Positions 7,523-15,506 of a DNA stretch of 64,000 nucleotides are shown here, in pieces. A program made the position numbers and the translations under genes. The DNA is from Leptolinea sp964397625 (lineage in GTDB: Bacteria > Chloroflexota > Anaerolineae > Anaerolineales > Anaerolineaceae): positions 18,245 to 82,244 of the forward strand of contig CAYNJT010000007.1 of assembly GCA_964397625.1 (NCBI GenBank), read 5' to 3'. Under the pieces are notes generated by a model. It did not search any database. It saw only the letters and a list, made by a program, of their open reading frames with translations, and was not told where the DNA came from. Within the stretch, counting starts at the first letter, position 1. Every line of letters begins with the position of its first letter.

Positions 7523-8914
7523 ATGACAGCCAAAGTTACAATTGATGTTTCCAGCACAACTGGCAAGAAGAGGGTGTTTTCATACGAAGACCATGACACA
7601 TTCATGGTCGGGCGAATGGGGGATTGTCATGTGTGTATTGAAGATGATAGTTTTCTTTCCCGGCATCACTTTATTCTGGAAGTGAATCCGCCGCATGCCC
7701 GATTGCAAGACCTGGGCAGTTTGAATGGCACCTACATTAATGGCAAGAAAGTTGGTGGAAGAAGTGCCAACGAGACTCCTGAAGAAGCGATTGCCCGGTA
7801 TAAATTTCCCTGGGTCGATTTGAAAAACGGAGACGTGATTACCACCGGTGATACCCGCTTCACCATAATCATCCAGACGCCTGATTTGAATATTAACCCG
7901 GTTCGCTGCCAGAAATGCGGCCGCAATGCTTCAAACGAAATCGGCGCGGCACGAGGCGGCACATACATTTGTGAAAGCTGCCAAAAATCCGCGCAGGCCA
8001 GTCCGTTTGACCTGTTGCAGCAATTCCTGAACGAGAATCGGACGACACAGGCTGAAACACGGCGAGGATTCCATGGCGATGAATTCGTCAAATTCTCTGA
8101 CTACGATATTGTTAAAGTACTGGGGGCCGGAGTATTTGGCGCTTCCTATCAAATTATGCACCGAGTTACAGGTAAAACCGCCGCGTTAAAATTAATGCTT
8201 CCCAGAACCGCCGCCAACGCCACCCTGCAGGAACACTTTCTGGAAGAAACAAAAGAAGTCCATAAAATCAAACACCATAATTTGATGGAGTTCTTCGAAT
8301 CCGGATGCCGTAACGGTATTTTTTATTTCGTGATGGAATACTGTAATGTTGGCAACCTTGAATCCTTGCGACAGGGCGGGAAAATTCAACCAGATATCTT
8401 GATCCTTTCGATGTTGCAGGTTCTGGAAGCCCTTACCGTCGCCCATAGTGAGGGGCACGTGCATCGCGATTTGAAACCCCAGAACATTCTCATGCACAGT
8501 GCCAACAACAGCCTGGTCACAAAGATCTCGGACTTCGGTTTGACAAAAAGTTTCATTTCCAATGGTCTGAGCGGTATGACAGTCACTGGAATGACCGCCG
8601 GTTATTCCCCTTATACTCCTCGTGAACAAGTGGTGGATTTCAAATATGCCCGGCCTGAAACAGATATCTGGGCGCTGGGCGCCACAATGTACAACTTGCT
8701 GACGGGAGAATTCCCCCGCAATTTCTCGTATGGAAAAGATCCTCTGGATGTCATTTTGAATGGAGATATCATTCCCATTGGCAAACGTGACGCGACCATT
8801 CCCCGCGAACTGGCTGAAATTGTCGATCGGGCGGTTAGGAATGACCCGGCGGAGCGATATCAACATGCCGGCGAGATGCTATCAGCCCTTAAACGGGTAT
8901 GGAAGAAGAAGTAA
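7523..8914 (+). CDS. FHA domain - zinc ribbon - Ser/Thr protein kinase
   Basis: 463 residues, cytosolic. Residues about 25-110 form a forkhead-associated domain (VGRMGDCHVCIEDD, SRHHFILE, LGSLNGTYINGKK), which binds phosphothreonine. A short zinc ribbon follows with two CxxC pairs (CQKCGRN and CESCQKS, about residues 131-154). The rest is a Hanks-type kinase: VLGAGVFGASYQ glycine loop, AALKLM with the ATP lysine, VHRDLKPQNILM catalytic loop, ISDFGLTKSF metal motif, and ATMYNLLTGEFP. There is no membrane segment, unlike PknB. The ribosome site is GGAGGGG. The order FHA-zinc-kinase in one chain suggests an enzyme that docks on its own or another phosphorylated protein. Confidence 0.92.
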   Translation: MTAKVTIDVSSTTGKKRVFSYEDHDTFMVGRMGDCHVCIEDDSFLSRHHFILEVNPPHARLQDLGSLNGTYINGKKVGGRSANETPEEAIARYKFPWVDLKNGDVITTGDTRFTIIIQTPDLNINPVRCQKCGRNASNEIGAARGGTYICESCQKSAQASPFDLLQQFLNENRTTQAETRRGFHGDEFVKFSDYDIVKVLGAGVFGASYQIMHRVTGKTAALKLMLPRTAANATLQEHFLEETKEVHKIKHHNLMEFFESGCRNGIFYFVMEYCNVGNLESLRQGGKIQPDILILSMLQVLEALTVAHSEGHVHRDLKPQNILMHSANNSLVTKISDFGLTKSFISNGLSGMTVTGMTAGYSPYTPREQVVDFKYARPETDIWALGATMYNLLTGEFPRNFSYGKDPLDVILNGDIIPIGKRDATIPRELAEIVDRAVRNDPAERYQHAGEMLSALKRVWKKK

Positions 8915-8918
8915 TCGC

Positions 8919-8947
8919 TTGACACCCCCTGATGTCTCGTGTAGAAT
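8919..8947 (+). promoter_or_regulatory. Promoter of tRNA-Phe
   Basis: TTGACA (8919-8924), 17-base spacer, TAGAAT (8942-8947). The tRNA begins 10 bases after the -10 box. The -35 lies 5 bases after the kinase stop codon. Confidence 0.88.
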
Positions 8948-8957
8948 ACACCCACTT

Positions 8958-9033
8958 GCCGAGATAGCTCAGTTGGTAGAGCACACGACTGAAAATTGTG
9001 GTGTCCTGGGTCCGATTCCCAGTCTCGGCACCA
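8958..9033 (+). tRNA. tRNA-Phe (GAA)
   Basis: Full cloverleaf: acceptor GCCGAGA/TCTCGGC (7 pairs), D-arm GCTC/GAGC, anticodon stem CACGA/TTGTG with loop CTGAAAA giving anticodon GAA, variable loop GTGTC, T-arm CTGGG/CCCAG with loop TCCGATT, discriminator A at 9030. The terminal CCA (9031-9033) is encoded in the DNA. Confidence 0.97.
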
Positions 9034-9060
9034 AACACCTGGAGTGATCCGGGTGTTTTA
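9033..9060 (+). terminator. Terminator of tRNA-Phe
   Basis: Stem AAACACC (9033-9039) / GGTGTTT (9052-9058) beginning at the last base of the tRNA, followed by a short T-run. Confidence 0.7.
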
Positions 9061-9079
9061 GATTAACAGGCATGTTACA

Positions 9080-10327
9080 ATGCCAGGTATGCTCGCCAAA
9101 CACGGGAAGACCATTTCCCTTTCCAGCATCTTCTTGGGCATCGGCTTGATCGGCTTGTGGCTTCTTACCACCAATCCAGATCCAGACCTGCCTGCCAGTA
9201 CCATCCTCGTACGCTCAACAGGTGGATTGCCTGTGATATTCTCCGCAGATTTACGCCCCGGGAATATACTTCAAGCGGCTGGCATCCGTCTCTACCCGGG
9301 GGATCAGATATTGGTAGACGGGCAACGATATAAACCTGATCAGGAAATGATTAAAACATCAAATCGGATCATTCAACTTATCCCCTCCGCGCGTGTGACT
9401 CTGCTTGATAATGGCAAAGAAAAAGTCATTTTCAGTTCCGCCCCCACACTGGGGCAGGCGTTGTGGGACGCTGGTTATCGCCTGTCCCAATCCGACCGCA
9501 TCGATCCTTCCCTGAATACACTTCTTATTGGCGATTTACGTGCGGAATTGCGCCCTGCGCTCTCCATTAATGTAGTTGACGGAGAAAAAACTAGCCGTAT
9601 CCGTACCTCTGCGAACACCGTTGAGTCAGCGCTGGCGGAATCAGGCTTTTCTCTCACCGCGCTTGATAGCACAGAACCGGCTCCCGATCAACCGATTGCA
9701 GCCGGTCAATCGATAAAAATTCTACGCAACAGCCAGCAGATTATTCTTACCGGAAAACCACTGGCGTTTGAAAATGAGCAGGTGTACAAAGAAGAACTTG
9801 GGCAGGGCAAAAGTGAAGTGGTACAGGCCGGCGAAAATGGGCTTGAACTGCTGCGCGAAAGGGTGACCTTTACAAACGGCAAAGAAGTAGACCGAAAAGC
9901 TGAAGGGTCGGTTGTTATTAAGAACCCGGTCAAGCAGATTACCAATGTGGGAACAAAAGTAGTCGTCCGCTCTGTGGATATTGGCGCTGAATCGCTGGAT
10001 TACTACCGCATGGAGGATGTGTACGTTACATCCTATTCGCCCTGCCGTCAGGGTTATGACCACTGCAGCACCGGTACTGCGAGCGGCACACCGTTGGCAA
10101 AGGGCGTAATCGCTGTCACCCCGGCCTGGTACAGGATATTTGCCGGAACACAGATTTACATCCCCGGATACGGCGTGGGGACGGTTGCCGATACGGGCGG
10201 GGGTATCCCAGGAAAATATTGGATAGATTTGGGGTACAGTGAAGAAGATTTTGTCAACTGGCATCAAACCGTGACTGTGTATTTCTTGAATCCGGCCCCG
10301 GCCAATGTTCCTGAGGTGCTGCCTTGA
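9080..10327 (+). CDS. Secreted cell-wall protein with DUF348, G5 and C-terminal 3D domains (YabE/Rpf-like)
   Basis: 415 residues. An N-terminal hydrophobic segment (ISLSSIFLGIGLIGLWLL) is a signal anchor. Then come three ubiquitin-like DUF348 modules (for example RPGNILQAAGIRLYPGDQI, ALWDAGYRLSQSDRI, ALAESGFSLTALDS), a G5 domain around residues 235-310 (ending NPVKQITNVGTKVVV), and a 3D domain at the C-terminus with conserved aspartates in VADTGGG and YWIDLGYSEED. This layout is that of Gram-positive YabE and Rpf-like proteins, thought to be peptidoglycan-cleaving or -remodelling enzymes; the 3D domain has the double-psi barrel fold of lytic transglycosylase MltA. ksgA starts within its stop codon, so the two are co-translated. 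Confidence 0.88.
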   Translation: MPGMLAKHGKTISLSSIFLGIGLIGLWLLTTNPDPDLPASTILVRSTGGLPVIFSADLRPGNILQAAGIRLYPGDQILVDGQRYKPDQEMIKTSNRIIQLIPSARVTLLDNGKEKVIFSSAPTLGQALWDAGYRLSQSDRIDPSLNTLLIGDLRAELRPALSINVVDGEKTSRIRTSANTVESALAESGFSLTALDSTEPAPDQPIAAGQSIKILRNSQQIILTGKPLAFENEQVYKEELGQGKSEVVQAGENGLELLRERVTFTNGKEVDRKAEGSVVIKNPVKQITNVGTKVVVRSVDIGAESLDYYRMEDVYVTSYSPCRQGYDHCSTGTASGTPLAKGVIAVTPAWYRIFAGTQIYIPGYGVGTVADTGGGIPGKYWIDLGYSEEDFVNWHQTVTVYFLNPAPANVPEVLP

Positions 10328-11175
10328 GCGCAGGATTCCCTGATTTTTATAGCCTGATGAAGCAGTACGACATTAAACCGCGCAAATCGCTTGGACAAAA
10401 TTTTCTACTGGACAAAGCTGTTCTTGAACAGATCGTGAAGTCCGCCGGTTTAACTCCACAAACTGATGTATTGGAAATCGGCGCGGGTCTGGGCAGCCTC
10501 ACATTTGTGCTTTCCGGAGCCGCCCGGCAGGTATCCGCCATTGAATTGGATGCCAGCCTGATCCCGGTGCTGCATGAAGCCTTAAAATCCTGTGCCAATG
10601 TAACCATCATGCAGGGTGACATCCTTGAAATTGACCTGCGTGACCTTCACCTGGACGCCGGGTATTATGTAGTGGCCAACATCCCGTATTACATCACCTC
10701 AGCGGTGATCCGCCGGCTTCTCGAAGCAAGCGTGAAACCAGCCCGCCTCCTGTTGACTGTACAACGAGAGGTGGCCGAACGCATCTGTGCCAAACCGGGC
10801 GATCTTAGCTTGCTGGCGTTGAGTGTTCAGGTTTATGGTGATGCCGCGGTGACAGGGCGTATACCAGCCGGAGCGTTCTACCCGCCGCCTAATGTCGATT
10901 CCGCCTGTGTGCGCGTGGATATTTTGCCTGAACCGCGAATACCCGCGGAACTTCTGGATACCTTTTTCCGGTTGATTAAAGCTGGTTTCAGCCAGAAGCG
11001 GAAAACTCTTCGGAATTCTCTCTCTGCCGGATTGGCCTTACCAACCGAGAAAATTGCGGTACTATTGAAAACTGCAGATATTGACCCCATGCGCCGGGCG
11101 GAAACCCTCTCTATTCCGGAATGGGAGCGACTGGTAAAGTTGTACAATAAGGATCAAACTTCAAGACAAGGATAG
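10324..11175 (+). CDS. ksgA: 16S rRNA (adenine-N6,N6)-dimethyltransferase KsgA/RsmA
   Basis: 283 residues. It dimethylates two adjacent adenines near the 3' end of 16S rRNA with SAM. Motifs: KSLGQNFLLD, SAM motif VLEIGAGLGSLT, IELDASL, QGDILEID and the catalytic NIPYYITS. A TTG start overlapping the previous stop (CTTGA) is chosen because GAGGTG lies 5 bases upstream; an internal ATG at 10357 would give a start 10 residues before KSLGQNF and is the main alternative. Neighbouring a G5-3D protein is a common arrangement in Gram-positives. Confidence 0.93.
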   Translation: MSAGFPDFYSLMKQYDIKPRKSLGQNFLLDKAVLEQIVKSAGLTPQTDVLEIGAGLGSLTFVLSGAARQVSAIELDASLIPVLHEALKSCANVTIMQGDILEIDLRDLHLDAGYYVVANIPYYITSAVIRRLLEASVKPARLLLTVQREVAERICAKPGDLSLLALSVQVYGDAAVTGRIPAGAFYPPPNVDSACVRVDILPEPRIPAELLDTFFRLIKAGFSQKRKTLRNSLSAGLALPTEKIAVLLKTADIDPMRRAETLSIPEWERLVKLYNKDQTSRQG

Positions 11176-11191
11176 TTCCCGCACAGGTAGC

Positions 11192-11220
11192 TTGTTTACA
11201 TTTTTTACGGGACATATAAT
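11192..11220 (+). promoter_or_regulatory. Promoter of lepB
   Basis: TTGTTT (11192-11197), 17-base spacer, TATAAT (11215-11220). Expected transcription start is near 11227, only about 4 bases before the first ATG at 11231. Confidence 0.68.
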
Positions 11221-11230
11221 CGTAGTAGAC

Positions 11231-11860
11231 ATGATGGACAATTACTCTCCCCTTCAGAGCGAACAACCTCTGCAGGATAACCCAATCACCGAACCTGTAG
11301 TAAAACCGGTATTCTGGCGGACGCCAGTAGGAGCGTTTCTAATCGAATTGATTGAAACCCTGGCTCTGGCCGGCATTCTTTATGGAATGATCGATTTTGT
11401 TGTTGCCCGTGTGCGCGTGGAAAATATCAGCATGCGACCGACACTGGAACCCGGCGAATTTTTGCTGGTCAACAAAATGGCCTACAAAACTGGTGAAATG
11501 AATCGCGGGGATATCGTCATCTTCCATCACACCGTCAGTGAAGATTACATCAAACGTTTAATCGGAATCCCTGGCGATAAAGTGGAAATTCAGAATGGTA
11601 CGGTCAGCGTGAATGGGCAGGTCCTTGAAGAACCGTATATTGCCGCCTCGCCAAACTATAGCGGTGTGTGGGATGTTCCTCAGGGTTCTGTTTTTGTGTT
11701 AGGTGACAACCGTAACCAGTCATCTGATTCACACGCCTGGGGATTTGTTCCCATAGACAAACTTGTAGGGAAAGCTCTGGCCATCTACTGGCCGATTCAG
11801 AATGCCAAGGTCTTAACCCATCCCAATCTTGTTTATAGTGTCATGGGAGAAGCGCCGTGA
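11231..11860 (+). CDS. lepB: Type I signal peptidase
   Basis: 209 residues from the ATG at 11231 (a second ATG follows at once at 11234). A longer frame from a TTG at 11192 exists but coincides with the promoter. One membrane helix (about residues 36-56) is followed by the periplasmic-side catalytic part: ENISMRPTLEPGE with the nucleophile serine, YIKRLIGIPGDKVE with the general-base lysine, and GDNRNQSSDSHAWGFV. It removes signal peptides from exported proteins. No Shine-Dalgarno sequence is visible before 11231, consistent with a near-leaderless mRNA, though read-through from ksgA could also supply it. Confidence 0.94.
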   Translation: MMDNYSPLQSEQPLQDNPITEPVVKPVFWRTPVGAFLIELIETLALAGILYGMIDFVVARVRVENISMRPTLEPGEFLLVNKMAYKTGEMNRGDIVIFHHTVSEDYIKRLIGIPGDKVEIQNGTVSVNGQVLEEPYIAASPNYSGVWDVPQGSVFVLGDNRNQSSDSHAWGFVPIDKLVGKALAIYWPIQNAKVLTHPNLVYSVMGEAP

Positions 11861-11926
11861 AAAACCTTTTCATTTTCCATGATTTTCATAATTTCAAGGA
11901 AACTGATACCAAGAAAGGCGGGTGGT

Positions 11927-12223
11927 ATGCCTGACGACCTGCAAACTCGGGGAATCCCCTGTGCTGAATGCCAGGCAGGCATTATGCACTACCGAAAAAT
12001 CACTTACCTGACCTGGTTAAATGAAGACCTTATCACCGTGCCTGACTTTCCAGCCTGGGTGTGCGATGTGTGCGGCCGTCGAGAATATGACGGACAGGCC
12101 ATATTCCAATTGAATTTACTTCTCAATCCCACTGCCGGGAAACCCACCCCCAGCGTGCGCAAACACAGGGTAAACAAGAAGAAACCCCAGCAGAAACGTC
12201 CGCGCCCCACCCGGCCGGAATAA
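11927..12223 (+). CDS. Small YgiT-type zinc-finger protein
   Basis: 98 residues from the ATG at 11927, chosen because the 16 residues upstream are not family-like and GGCGGG lies just before it. Two CxxC pairs (IPCAECQAG and WVCDVCGRRE) separated by about 31 residues match the YgiT/MqsA N-terminal zinc module. MqsA itself is an antitoxin, but there is no mqsR-like toxin and no helix-turn-helix after the zinc module. The C-terminus is a Lys/Arg/Pro-rich tail (VNKKKPQQKRPRP) that could bind nucleic acid. It ends one base from the convergent kinase stop codon. Confidence 0.7.
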   Translation: MPDDLQTRGIPCAECQAGIMHYRKITYLTWLNEDLITVPDFPAWVCDVCGRREYDGQAIFQLNLLLNPTAGKPTPSVRKHRVNKKKPQQKRPRPTRPE

Positions 12224-12224
12224 T

Positions 12225-14207
12225 CTACGGCTGCCAGGCTGGTTCAGCTTCCTGCGCGGTCAACGGACTGATATCTGTTTGCAGCAGCCCCGCGGCTGTC
12301 ATGATGTAGATTTGCTCTTTTCCATCCCGTTCAGAGGTAAAAGCAATCCATTTGTCGTCTGCCGACCAGGATGGATCAAAATCCATGCCGGTGTTGGTGA
12401 TTAAAGAAGAAACGGCCCCGCGAGCCGCGTATTCAGCCACGCCAATCCGCCGATCGCGGCCTTTAGAGCGAGTGTAAGCCAGTAAACTGCCATCCTTCGA
12501 GAAATCCGGATCGGTTACCTGTCCAAGGCGGCCAAAAATCTGATTTGTGTCATATGGTTGTGGTGTCTTATAGTCTTTTTCAGACGCGCGTTGGAAAAAG
12601 TAGTGGTTGTTATTGGCATAGATCACATAAAACAAAACCCGCATGTCTGGCGGCCAGACGCCCTGTAATTCCTCAAAATCAGTGGAAATGCGGGTTTGTT
12701 GACCGCCATTAGCATCCATCGTATACAGTTGTAGGACGCCATCTTCCCGGCTATCGGACGTGAAACTAATCACATCCCCCTTTGGCGACCACGCCGGGTA
12801 AAGCTCATCCCCCTGGCGGTTGGTCAGGTCCACCGGCTCACCTCCCTCTACCGGGATCTTCCAAATATTCAACCCATCCTTCTTTGCGCCGCTGCCTGCA
12901 GGCGCGGAATACAGTATATATTTTCCATCCGGCGACCAGGCTGGCCGGGATTTTTCCCCATCATCGGTCGTCAATTGGCGTACAGTCACAGGCGCGGGTT
13001 TACCGTCATTGTTTAATCCGATCTTTGCCAACCATAGCTGTTTTGTTTTTCCATCCCCGCGGTTGGAGGTAAAGGCAAGCCATTTCCCTGAAGCCAGTAA
13101 AGCCCGAGTAGGTTCCGGTGTCACGGTTGGTTCGGCTGATTGTGCTGTCGCTGGAGGGTTCCGGGCAATTATTGTTGAAGTGCTGATAACCTGCGCCGTT
13201 GACGTAAACCATCCTACTTTTGAGTTATCAGTTGGGAAGGGGGCAACTTCTGTGAATTCAATTGGTTTGACCAGCCGGAAGTAAGCGACAGCTGAAACAC
13301 CCAGGATGGCTATCACCAGGAAAACAATCAGACCAATAGCCGGGTAAAACCAGGTTGGTCGTTTCTCCGGCTCCCTCCTGGGTAACGGGCCTGACCAGCG
13401 AAAAGATGTTAACTTCAACGCGTCCAGAAAAGAACGTATTGATTCAAACCGGTCTTCCGGCCGCAGCTCGAGAGCTTTTTTTAACGCGTCTGATACATTC
13501 TCCGGAAGGCCGGGCATTAATTCGCTTGCAGGTGGAATGACCGCGTTTTCCAATACCCGTTTCACGCTTTCCACCGGACGAACACCGGTCAACATGGTAT
13601 ACAGTGTCGCCGCCAGTGCATATTGGTCAGAAAAAGGGCCGGTACGGCCTCCTCCAGATTGTTCAGGAGGCGCAAACCCGGGAGTGAATCCCATGGCGCC
13701 GGCGGCGGTTTTCTGGGCGGTTTCAGCCGCTTTGGCAATCCCAAAATCCACCAGCGCGGCGCTGCCATCTTTTTGTAATTTAATGTTGGCCGGTTTGATG
13801 TCTCGATGGACAACAGGCGGCTGTTGGCTGTGCATATATTGCAGCGCGTCTGCCAGTTGTTCTCCCCAGGCAAGCACCCTCTCCAGAGGCTGACGGCCTT
13901 CACGCTCCAGAAGAGTCTGAAGATCATCTCCCGGCAAATAATCCATCACCAGGTACTGGTAGGGCAACTCGATGAAATAATCCGTCACGCGCGGCAGGTT
14001 CGCATGGTGCAGGGCTGCTAAAAGGTGAGCTTCCCGCAGAAACTGGTCGGAACCTTCTTCACCCATGCTAAAGTTTTCTTTGATGGCCACCTGCTTTTTC
14101 AGTGTTCCGTCCTCCGCCAGGTAGACCATCCCCATGCCGCCCTTGCCCAACGGTCGCAGGATTCGATATCGTTTATGAAGCAGACTGCCAGGCGTCAAAT
14201 CACTCAT
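12225..14207 (-). CDS. Membrane Ser/Thr protein kinase with extracytoplasmic TolB-like beta-propeller
   Basis: 660 residues. Residues 1-275 are a Hanks-type kinase (LGKGGMGMVYLAED loop, VAIKENF, VVHRDIKPANIKL, LVDFGIAK, GFAPPEQSG). One transmembrane helix at about 295-318 (YPAIGLIVFLVIAILGVSAV) leads to a Ser/Thr-rich linker and then at least five PD40/WD40-like blades, recognised by repeats such as PAWSPDGKYILYS, PAWSPKGDVISFTS, DFSKDGSLLAYTRS and SWSADDKWIAFTSE. The domain order is that of a transmembrane receptor kinase: the propeller would sense a ligand or protein outside and the kinase signal inside. Ligand unknown. Confidence 0.92.
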   Translation of the reverse strand: MSDLTPGSLLHKRYRILRPLGKGGMGMVYLAEDGTLKKQVAIKENFSMGEEGSDQFLREAHLLAALHHANLPRVTDYFIELPYQYLVMDYLPGDDLQTLLEREGRQPLERVLAWGEQLADALQYMHSQQPPVVHRDIKPANIKLQKDGSAALVDFGIAKAAETAQKTAAGAMGFTPGFAPPEQSGGGRTGPFSDQYALAATLYTMLTGVRPVESVKRVLENAVIPPASELMPGLPENVSDALKKALELRPEDRFESIRSFLDALKLTSFRWSGPLPRREPEKRPTWFYPAIGLIVFLVIAILGVSAVAYFRLVKPIEFTEVAPFPTDNSKVGWFTSTAQVISTSTIIARNPPATAQSAEPTVTPEPTRALLASGKWLAFTSNRGDGKTKQLWLAKIGLNNDGKPAPVTVRQLTTDDGEKSRPAWSPDGKYILYSAPAGSGAKKDGLNIWKIPVEGGEPVDLTNRQGDELYPAWSPKGDVISFTSDSREDGVLQLYTMDANGGQQTRISTDFEELQGVWPPDMRVLFYVIYANNNHYFFQRASEKDYKTPQPYDTNQIFGRLGQVTDPDFSKDGSLLAYTRSKGRDRRIGVAEYAARGAVSSLITNTGMDFDPSWSADDKWIAFTSERDGKEQIYIMTAAGLLQTDISPLTAQEAEPAWQP

Positions 14208-14302
14208 AGGTTAATTGTAGTATGGCCGGTTGTTTTACGCGCGCAAACCCTCTTCAAATCACGAAATCTATACATGGTTAAAGTAAAATTAAATCTTCTC
14301 AA

Positions 14303-14331
14303 TTGACCCTTTGTCATATAAATGCTATCAT
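14303..14331 (+). promoter_or_regulatory. Promoter of the yacL-cysS-rlmB operon
   Basis: TTGACC (14303-14308), 17-base spacer, TATCAT (14326-14331); the gene starts at 14394 with AGGAG six bases before the ATG. Confidence 0.75.
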
Positions 14332-14393
14332 CTCTCTATTGTTATCATTTTTTTCATCCTGAACATTAACAAAATCCCTATTAGGAGACCTCG

Positions 14394-15500
14394 ATGAGCT
14401 CTGATTTTTTGATTCGTCTCATTGGAATGATTGCTTTTTCTATTTTTGGCGTCTATTGGGGTTCTTCACTGGGGCAGATCGCCGTACCGGTGAACGGTTC
14501 TGAGACATTCAATGTCGAACAGTACACGTTCACATTCGGTTTGGTGGGCGCGTTGGCAGGCCTGGTCCTTACTCCGTACATCACCACCCGACCGATCCGC
14601 GGGCTGAAAAGCCTGTTGGGACGTGTCTCCCCTCAAACGCTCTTCGCCGGTTTGATCGGATTGGTATGTGGACTGATCATTGCCGCTCTTTCTTCTTTTC
14701 CATTATCCATGCTGCCCAAACCCCTTGGCGAAGTGCTCCCCTTCCTCGGCGTGCTCGTTTTTAGCTACCTGGGAGTTTCTGTGTTTGTCATGCGGCAGAA
14801 CGACCTTTATTCTGTATGGCATGGTGTCTTTCCGCGTTCGAATTCGGAACGCCCGGGTGAATCCAGCGGTGCCGGGTGGGCGGAAAGCCGCACCATTCTG
14901 CTGGATACCAGCGTGATTATTGACGGCCGCATTGCCGATATCGCTCGAACAGGATTTCTTCCCGGTTCTCTATTGATTCCCCGCTTTGTCCTGAACGAGC
15001 TTCAATACATTGCCGATTCCGCTGACAGCATGCGCCGCCAACGCGGCCGCCGCGGTATGGAGGTCCTCGCTCAGTTGCAGAAGGAACCCACCATCCCCGT
15101 GCGCATCAGTGATATTGATGTGGAGGGCATCCGCGAGGTGGATGATAAGTTAATCACCCTGGCCCGTCAACTGCGCTGCCCCATTCTGACCAATGATTAC
15201 AACTTGAATCGAGTGGCCGAGTTACAGGGTGTGACCATCTTGAACGTGAACGAGCTGGCGAATGCGGTAAAATCTGTTCTTCTTCCCGGTGAGATTCTGA
15301 ATATTCGTGTTATTCAGGAAGGCAAGGAAGCCGGACAGGGCGTTGGTTACATGGATGACGGCACTATGGTCGTCATTGAAAACGGTCAGCGCAATTTGAA
15401 CCAGCAATTGAATGTGGTGGTAACCAAAGTACTACAGACCGCCGCCGGACGGATGATTTTTGCCCGGCCGGAGGATCGTATGTTTTCCAGTCAGGAGTGA
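14394..15500 (+). CDS. Membrane PIN/TRAM-domain protein (YacL-like)
   Basis: 368 residues. Four hydrophobic segments fill the first ~135 residues (for example LIGMIAFSIFGVYWG and TLFAGLIGLVCGLIIAAL). A PIN nuclease domain follows (LLDTSVIIDGRIADIA, FVLNELQYIADS, VDDKLITLA, ILTNDYNLNRVA), keeping the acidic active-site residues. A TRAM domain (GEILNIRVIQEGKEAGQGVG) ends the protein and should bind RNA. This is the YacL family of Gram-positives, a putative membrane-tethered RNase whose substrate is not known. It is the first gene of an operon with cysS and rlmB, both RNA-related. Confidence 0.9.
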   Translation: MSSDFLIRLIGMIAFSIFGVYWGSSLGQIAVPVNGSETFNVEQYTFTFGLVGALAGLVLTPYITTRPIRGLKSLLGRVSPQTLFAGLIGLVCGLIIAALSSFPLSMLPKPLGEVLPFLGVLVFSYLGVSVFVMRQNDLYSVWHGVFPRSNSERPGESSGAGWAESRTILLDTSVIIDGRIADIARTGFLPGSLLIPRFVLNELQYIADSADSMRRQRGRRGMEVLAQLQKEPTIPVRISDIDVEGIREVDDKLITLARQLRCPILTNDYNLNRVAELQGVTILNVNELANAVKSVLLPGEILNIRVIQEGKEAGQGVGYMDDGTMVVIENGQRNLNQQLNVVVTKVLQTAAGRMIFARPEDRMFSSQE

Positions 15501-15506
15501 TTTGCC

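Noticed and set aside
8192..8866. 224-residue antisense open frame inside the FHA-kinase
   Set aside because: The forward frame has all kinase motifs; the reverse one has no family features or promoter.
11927..12223. MqsRA-type toxin-antitoxin pair
   Set aside because: The YgiT-like zinc module is present but there is no MqsR-like toxin on either side and no helix-turn-helix.
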